From assembly GCF_900129845.1 (NCBI RefSeq), contig NZ_FQXB01000004.1, forward strand, positions 149,623-213,622: 64,000 bases of DNA, in the 5' to 3' direction. This DNA comes from Cognatiyoonia sediminum. GTDB taxonomy: Bacteria; Pseudomonadota; Alphaproteobacteria; Rhodobacterales; Rhodobacteraceae. The notes under the pieces are model-generated. The model ran no database searches and was not told the DNA's origin. It saw only the letters and a list, made by a program, of their open reading frames with translations. The translations under genes were made by a program, and so were the position numbers. Shown here piece after piece: positions 59,273 to 64,000 of this stretch. Position 1 is the stretch's first letter. Every line of letters begins with the position of its first letter.

Positions 59273-61390
59273 ATGGCACGCGAATATCCCCTCGAACTTT
59301 ACCGTAACTTCGGGATCATGGCGCACATCGATGCAGGTAAAACAACCTGTTCCGAGCGTATCCTGTACTACACGGGTAAAGAGCATAACATCGGCGAAGT
59401 GCATGATGGTGCAGCAACCATGGACTGGATGGAGCAAGAGCAGGAACGTGGCATCACGATCACCTCTGCGGCGACAACCACATTCTGGGAACGCACAGAA
59501 GACGGCACAACAGCTGACACACCAAAGCACCGCCTGAACATCATCGACACACCAGGCCACGTTGACTTCACAATCGAAGTTGAGCGTTCCTTGGCTGTCC
59601 TAGACGGCGCAGTTTGTGTTCTCGACGCAAACGCAGGTGTTGAGCCTCAGACAGAAACTGTTTGGCGTCAGGCTGACCGCTACAAAGTGCCTCGCATGGT
59701 CTTCGTCAACAAAATGGACAAGATCGGCGCTGACTTCTTCAACTGTGTGAACATGATTGAAGATCGTACAGGCGCACGCGCGATCCCTGTTGCCTTCCCA
59801 ATTGGTGCAGAAAACGAACTCGAAGGCCTCGTCGACCTCGTCACTATGGAAGAGTGGCTGTGGCAGGGCGAAGACCTTGGCGCATCTTGGGTCAAAGCTC
59901 CAATTCGTGACAGCCTGAAGGATCAAGCAGACGAATGGCGCAACAAGCTGGTTGAAGCTGCTGTTGAGCAGGACGACGATGCAATGATGGAATACCTTGA
60001 AGGCAACGAGCCTGACGTTCCATCACTGCGCGCATTGGTCCGCAAGGGCTGCCTCTCCATGGCATTCGTTCCGGTACTTGGCGGTTCTGCATTCAAGAAC
60101 AAAGGTGTTCAGCCTTTGCTCAACGCGGTGATCGACTACCTGCCAAGCCCGCTCGATGTTGTCGACTACATGGGCTTTAAACCAGGCGACGAGACAGAAG
60201 AACGCAACATCGCACGTCGCGCTGACGACGACATGGCCTTCTCTGCCCTCGCATTCAAAATCATGAACGACCCATTCGTGGGCTCCCTGACGTTCACACG
60301 TATCTACTCCGGTACGCTGAGCAAAGGCGACACGATGCTCAACTCCACTAAGGGGAACAAAGAGCGCGTGGGCCGCATGATGATGATGCACTCCAACGAT
60401 CGCGAAGAGATCGATGAAGCATTTGCAGGCGACATCATCGCGTTGGGTGGTCTGAAGAACACCACAACAGGTGACACGCTTTGCGCGCAAAACGATCCCG
60501 TTGTCCTTGAAACAATGACGTTCCCAGATCCAGTGATCGAGATCGCCGTTGAGCCAAAGACAAAAGGCGACCAAGAGAAAATGGGCATCGCGCTGCAGCG
60601 TCTGTCCGCCGAAGATCCATCCTTCCGCGTGGAAACTGACCTCGAAAGCGGTCAGACCATCATGAAGGGCATGGGCGAACTTCACCTCGACATCCTTGTT
60701 GACCGCATGAAGCGTGAATTCAAGGTTGAGGCGAACATCGGTGCACCTCAGGTGGCCTATCGTGAGACCATCGGTCACGCGGTCGAGCATTCCTACACCC
60801 ACAAGAAACAGTCCGGTGGTTCCGGTCAGTTCGGTGAGGTGAAGCTGAACATCATCCCAACGGAGCCAGGCGAAGGCTACTCCTTCGAGTCGCTTATCGT
60901 TGGTGGTGCGGTTCCAAAGGAATACATCCCAGGTGTTGAAAAGGGCATCCAGTCCGTGATGGACTCTGGTCCCTTGGCCGGCTTCCCAGTGATCGACTTC
61001 AAGGTTCAGCTTCTGGACGGTAAGTTCCACGACGTTGACTCCTCTGTCCTCGCATTCGAAATCGCCGCACGTATGTGTATGCGTGAAGGCATGAAGAAAG
61101 CGGGCGCGAAACTTCTTGAGCCTATCATGAAGGTCGAGGTCATCACGCCAGACGAATACACCGGTGGTATCATCGGTGACCTGACATCCCGTCGGGGTCA
61201 GGTGTCTGGTCAGGACACACGCGGCAACGCCATCGCGATCGACGCAATGGTGCCACTGGCGAATATGTTCGGTTACATCAACACATTGCGCTCCATGTCT
61301 TCGGGCCGGGCGCAGTTTACGATGCAGTTCGACCACTACGACCCAGTACCGAACAACATCTCTGAAGAGATCCAAGCGAAATACGCATAA
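59273..61390 (+). CDS. fusA: Elongation factor G
   Basis: A 705-residue translocase GTPase. G1 [26 protein letters not shown] (G2), DTPGHVDF (G3) and NKMDK (G4) are followed by domains II-V with GMGELHLDI and the C-terminal [29 protein letters not shown] precedes the ATG at 59273. tuf copy 2 follows 76 bases later. Thr and Pro codons are mostly ACA and CCA, a marked bias shared with tuf and rplKA. Confidence 0.99.
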   Translation: MAREYPLELYRNFGIMAHIDAGKTTCSERILYYTGKEHNIGEVHDGAATMDWMEQEQERGITITSAATTTFWERTEDGTTADTPKHRLNIIDTPGHVDFTIEVERSLAVLDGAVCVLDANAGVEPQTETVWRQADRYKVPRMVFVNKMDKIGADFFNCVNMIEDRTGARAIPVAFPIGAENELEGLVDLVTMEEWLWQGEDLGASWVKAPIRDSLKDQADEWRNKLVEAAVEQDDDAMMEYLEGNEPDVPSLRALVRKGCLSMAFVPVLGGSAFKNKGVQPLLNAVIDYLPSPLDVVDYMGFKPGDETEERNIARRADDDMAFSALAFKIMNDPFVGSLTFTRIYSGTLSKGDTMLNSTKGNKERVGRMMMMHSNDREEIDEAFAGDIIALGGLKNTTTGDTLCAQNDPVVLETMTFPDPVIEIAVEPKTKGDQEKMGIALQRLSAEDPSFRVETDLESGQTIMKGMGELHLDILVDRMKREFKVEANIGAPQVAYRETIGHAVEHSYTHKKQSGGSGQFGEVKLNIIPTEPGEGYSFESLIVGGAVPKEYIPGVEKGIQSVMDSGPLAGFPVIDFKVQLLDGKFHDVDSSVLAFEIAARMCMREGMKKAGAKLLEPIMKVEVITPDEYTGGIIGDLTSRRGQVSGQDTRGNAIAIDAMVPLANMFGYINTLRSMSSGRAQFTMQFDHYDPVPNNISEEIQAKYA

Positions 61391-61463
61391 CGGCGGGGCG
61401 GTTTATCCGCCCGCCCCCAACCGTAGGGCTGCATAGCTGCCCGAAACACTTATCAAGGAGGCC

Positions 61464-62771
61464 ATCATGGCTAAGGAAAAGTTTGAACGTAATAAGCCGC
61501 ACGTGAACATCGGCACGATTGGACACGTTGACCACGGCAAGACGACGCTGACAGCAGCGATCACGAAGTATTTTGGCGACTTCCAGGCGTACGACCAGAT
61601 TGATGGCGCGCCAGAAGAGAAGGCCCGCGGCATCACCATCTCAACAGCACACGTTGAGTATGAAACAGCGGATCGTCACTACGCACACGTGGACTGCCCA
61701 GGCCACGCTGACTACGTCAAGAATATGATCACTGGTGCGGCTCAGATGGACGGTGCGATCTTGGTTGTGAACGCAGCCGACGGCCCAATGCCACAGACAC
61801 GTGAGCACATCCTGCTCGGCCGTCAGGTTGGTATCCCATACATCGTTGTCTACATGAACAAAGTTGATCAGGTTGACGACGAAGAGCTGCTAGAACTCGT
61901 TGAGATGGAAATCCGCGAGCTGCTGAACGAATATGAGTACCCAGGTGACGATATTCCGATCATCAAAGGCTCTGCTCTGGCAGCCATGGAAGGCCGTGAC
62001 AACGAGATCGGCGAAGATTCTATCAAAGCTCTGATGGAAGCAGTCGACAGCTACATCCCAACACCAGCGCGTGCGGTTGACCAGCCGTTCCTGATGCCAA
62101 TCGAGGACGTGTTCTCAATCTCTGGCCGTGGTACAGTTGTGACAGGCCGTGTTGAGCGTGGCGTGATCAACGTGGGCGACGAGATCGAAATCGTTGGTAT
62201 CCGCGACACATCCAAGACCACATGTACAGGTGTTGAAATGTTCCGCAAGCTGCTGGACAGCGGCGAAGCAGGCGACAACATTGGTGCGCTTTTGCGTGGT
62301 GTTGACCGTGACGGCGTTGAGCGTGGTCAGGTTCTGGTGAAGCCAGGGTCTGTTCAGCCCCACACAAAGTTCGAAGCAGAAGCCTACATCCTGACCAAGG
62401 AAGAAGGCGGACGTCACACACCATTCTTTGCGAACTACCGTCCACAGTTCTACTTCCGTACGACTGACGTGACCGGCACAGTGAACCTGCCAGCAGGTAC
62501 AGAGATGGTTATGCCAGGCGACAACCTGAAGTTCGACGTTGAGCTGATCGCCCCCATTGCGATGGAAGAAGGCCTGCGCTTCGCGATCCGCGAAGGCGGC
62601 CGCACTGTTGGTGCGGGTGTGGTTTCCAAGATTACCGAATAATCGGTAATCTGAACCACTACCCGACCGTGTGACGCCGCAAAACAGGTGATTGGCAACA
62701 ACCACCGAAAGTGCGGGGTCAGCACACGGTGGAAATAGAAAAAGGCCGTTGCAATACGCAGCGGCCTTTTT
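61464..62771 (+). repeat. Long exact repeat, tuf copy 2
   Basis: About 1308 bp identical to 37122-38429, in the same orientation, 24.3 kb apart. Recombination between the copies would delete or duplicate the rpoBC segment, so both selection and conversion act on this pair. Confidence 0.9.
61467..62642 (+). CDS. tuf2: Elongation factor Tu (copy 2)
   Basis: A 391-residue EF-Tu identical at DNA and protein level to copy 1 (37125-38300). This copy is the last gene of the str operon, preceded by AAGGAGGCCATC as a strong ribosome site, different from the GAAGGGCCCAATC of copy 1. The usual next genes (rpsJ and the S10 operon) do not follow; a terminator and a minus-strand dehydrogenase gene do. Confidence 0.98.
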   Translation: MAKEKFERNKPHVNIGTIGHVDHGKTTLTAAITKYFGDFQAYDQIDGAPEEKARGITISTAHVEYETADRHYAHVDCPGHADYVKNMITGAAQMDGAILVVNAADGPMPQTREHILLGRQVGIPYIVVYMNKVDQVDDEELLELVEMEIRELLNEYEYPGDDIPIIKGSALAAMEGRDNEIGEDSIKALMEAVDSYIPTPARAVDQPFLMPIEDVFSISGRGTVVTGRVERGVINVGDEIEIVGIRDTSKTTCTGVEMFRKLLDSGEAGDNIGALLRGVDRDGVERGQVLVKPGSVQPHTKFEAEAYILTKEEGGRHTPFFANYRPQFYFRTTDVTGTVNLPAGTEMVMPGDNLKFDVELIAPIAMEEGLRFAIREGGRTVGAGVVSKITE

Positions 62772-62772
62772 G
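62744..62772 (+). terminator. Terminator of the str operon / tuf copy 2
   Basis: Same hairpin as after tuf copy 1: 9-bp stem 62744-62752 with 62758-62766, loop AATAC, five T before sequence identity with copy 1 ends. It also faces the convergent dehydrogenase gene that ends at 62795. Confidence 0.9.
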
Positions 62773-62794
62773 AATTTCTTAGAACTGGTTGAAG

Positions 62795-63907
62795 CTATCC
62801 GCTTCGCCTCACATCCCACACTTTTGTCACCCCCATCTGCGCCATCGCGATCGACATCTCATCCGTCAACACATCCCAAAGCGCAGCCAGCCCTTTTTCC
62901 CCCGCTGCCGCGATCGCAAACTGCAACGGCCGTCCGAAGAACGCAAAATCCGCCCCTTCAGACATAACTTTCAGCACGTCCTCGCCAGACCTCAGCCCAC
63001 TGTCGAAGAGCAAAGGGAAATCCGGCCCCAGGGCCTCTCGCATCGGCCTGACAACATCAATAGGTGTAGGCACACTCTCCAATTGGCGGGCTCCATGGCT
63101 CGAGACTTGCACGGCATCCACATCTGCAGCCTTCAAAGCCACAGCATCCTCGACGTTCAACACCCCCTTCACCACCAGATTGCCGGGCCATGCGTCGCGC
63201 AGTCTTCTTAGGGTGTCCCAATCAGCCTTTGCGCGGCTCTCGGTCCGGTCAAATTCAAACCCATCCATGTGGAAGTTCGCCATATCGGGCTTGCCCGCCA
63301 AAAGCGATGAAATCGACCAAACGGGATGTAGCGCGAAATCGGCAAACTGCTTTGGCCCGATCCGAAACGGCATCTTGAACCCATGCCGCAACTCGCGCGG
63401 CCGACGTCCGACCTCTGGCACATCCACGGTCAGCACAAGTGTCTGATACCCCGCCGTCTTCGCCCGCTCGACCAGTTTGAATGTCCCAACGCCATCGCCG
63501 CTGAAATAGAGCTGGAACCACGCGTGGCCTTCGGACACCTCAAGGATCTTCTCCATCGGAGTTGAGGCCACGGTCGAAACGCCATGCGGCACCCGATATT
63601 TCGCCGCCAACCGCGCCAGCATCAAATCTGCGCCGGGGCCAGAGAGGTTGCACATGCCCATAGGTGCAATGCCAAACGGGACGGCGGTTTCCACACCAAA
63701 AAGCTTGGTGGACAGATCGCGCTGGCTCACATCGCGTAGGATGCGCGTCGGGAGCGTGACAGCATCAAGGGCCGCACGATGTCGTGCGGCCCCCGTTTCA
63801 TATCCTGCGGCCCCGTCGATATAATCGAACACCATCCAAGGCAGCTTGCGCTTCGCGATCCTGCGCGCGTCCTCGCTGGAGTGGATATGGGCCGCGGTCC
63901 CTATCAA
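62795..63907 (-). CDS. FMN-dependent alpha-hydroxy-acid dehydrogenase (L-lactate dehydrogenase-like)
   Basis: A 370-residue FMN enzyme of the LldD / glycolate oxidase family. Typical blocks: FDYIDGAAGYE near the start, FGIAPMGMCNL, WFQLYFSG, LTVDVPEVGRRPRE, VQVSSHGARQLE with the catalytic His-Gly-x-Arg, DSGLRSGEDVLK and FFGRPLQFA. Substrate could be L-lactate, mandelate or another 2-hydroxy acid. A likely start is TTG 63907, overlapping the stop of the upstream gene (TTGA); the open frame to 63991 overlaps that gene and has low-complexity His/Arg/Gln. Codon use is more GC-rich than in the str genes. Confidence 0.87.
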   Translation of the reverse strand: MIGTAAHIHSSEDARRIAKRKLPWMVFDYIDGAAGYETGAARHRAALDAVTLPTRILRDVSQRDLSTKLFGVETAVPFGIAPMGMCNLSGPGADLMLARLAAKYRVPHGVSTVASTPMEKILEVSEGHAWFQLYFSGDGVGTFKLVERAKTAGYQTLVLTVDVPEVGRRPRELRHGFKMPFRIGPKQFADFALHPVWSISSLLAGKPDMANFHMDGFEFDRTESRAKADWDTLRRLRDAWPGNLVVKGVLNVEDAVALKAADVDAVQVSSHGARQLESVPTPIDVVRPMREALGPDFPLLFDSGLRSGEDVLKVMSEGADFAFFGRPLQFAIAAAGEKGLAALWDVLTDEMSIAMAQMGVTKVWDVRRSG

Positions 63908-64000
63908 GCCTCGATCGCTTTCATAAAGCGGTCCTTGATGATGACGGGGTCCATGGTGATGACGGGCATCTTGGCGTTGCCGCTGTCGCATTTGACGATC
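63904..64000 (-). CDS. C-terminal end of an upstream gene (right edge), unidentified
   Basis: The last 31 codons of a minus-strand gene enter from the right edge: IVKCDSGNAKMPVITMDPV followed by IIKDRFMKAIEA and TGA at 63904-63906. The stop overlaps the probable TTG start of the dehydrogenase gene, which argues that it is a real gene in the same operon. Too little is present to name it. Confidence 0.6.
   Translation of the reverse strand, partial: IVKCDSGNAKMPVITMDPVIIKDRFMKAIEA

Overview
The window is chromosomal DNA from an alphaproteobacterium, most likely a marine Rhodobacteraceae/Roseobacter-type organism. The grounds are the pckA / chvI-chvG-hprK-rapZ-EIIA-HPr block, a (2S)-methylsuccinyl-CoA dehydrogenase with the long N-terminal extension, RpoB/RpoC starts of the Rhodobacter type, the rnc-era-recO order, and DUF1244, DUF1491 and DUF6473-type small families. 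GC content looks to be in the mid-50s by eye. No integrase, insertion sequence, phage gene, rRNA or CRISPR array was seen.

Layout. 1-5.3 kb: 3' end of leuB, a DMT exporter, DUF1244 + N-formylglutamate amidohydrolase, pyk, rpmI-rplT. 5.3-8.4 kb: a surface lipoprotein, ispH, a NYN-domain protein, folK. 8.5-17 kb: rpoZ-rel, DUF2062, then the tightly overlapped pdxJ-lysE-acpS-lepB-rnc-era-DUF1491-recO run. 17-22 kb (minus strand): META lipoprotein, SDR, methylsuccinyl-CoA dehydrogenase (mcd), pckA. 22.3-27.7 kb (plus): chvI-chvG-hprK-rapZ-EIIA(Man)-ptsH and an acyltransferase. 27.7-33.8 kb: 3-hydroxybutyryl-CoA dehydrogenase, a DUF6473-like gene, etfA/etfB, cobalamin adenosyltransferase, a HIG1-like small protein, SDR, SH3 protein. 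33.9-37 kb: parC, an Imm27-like immunity protein and a VOC protein. 37-52.7 kb: tuf copy 1, tRNA-Trp, secE-nusG-rplKA-rplJL-rpoB-rpoC. 52.7-58.1 kb: an accessory stretch (sulfotransferase, a broken ATPase gene, DEAD helicase, DMT exporter, lipoprotein). 58.1-64 kb: rpsL-rpsG-fusA-tuf copy 2, then an FMN alpha-hydroxy-acid dehydrogenase and the 3' end of an upstream gene.

How the genes work together. Most of the window is growth machinery: RNA polymerase core and omega, ribosomal proteins, elongation factors, and the Rel enzyme that makes the stringent alarmone. A second theme is carbon-flow control. Pyruvate kinase and PEP carboxykinase sit at the PEP node, and both have upstream sites resembling one LacI-family operator. 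The ChvGI system and a PTS that lacks sugar permeases lie beside pckA. Mcd, ETF, a 3-hydroxybutyryl-CoA dehydrogenase and the B12 adenosyltransferase fit acetate assimilation by the ethylmalonyl-CoA pathway.

Most notable observations. (i) The two tuf genes are identical over a tract of about 1.3 kb that ends exactly in the shared terminator. (ii) Seven candidate sigma-70 promoters of housekeeping genes share a 17-bp spacer and a -10 hexamer ending in G, not T. (iii) pyk and pckA carry candidate CceR/PckR-like operators. (iv) mcd has a 14-bp direct repeat whose second copy forms a hairpin over the ribosome binding site. (v) A G9 homopolymer is the Shine-Dalgarno of the SH3 gene. (vi) Two genes are each broken by a single in-frame stop codon. 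(vii) An orphan Imm27-like immunity gene overlaps a VOC gene. No complete novel defence or toxin system was found.
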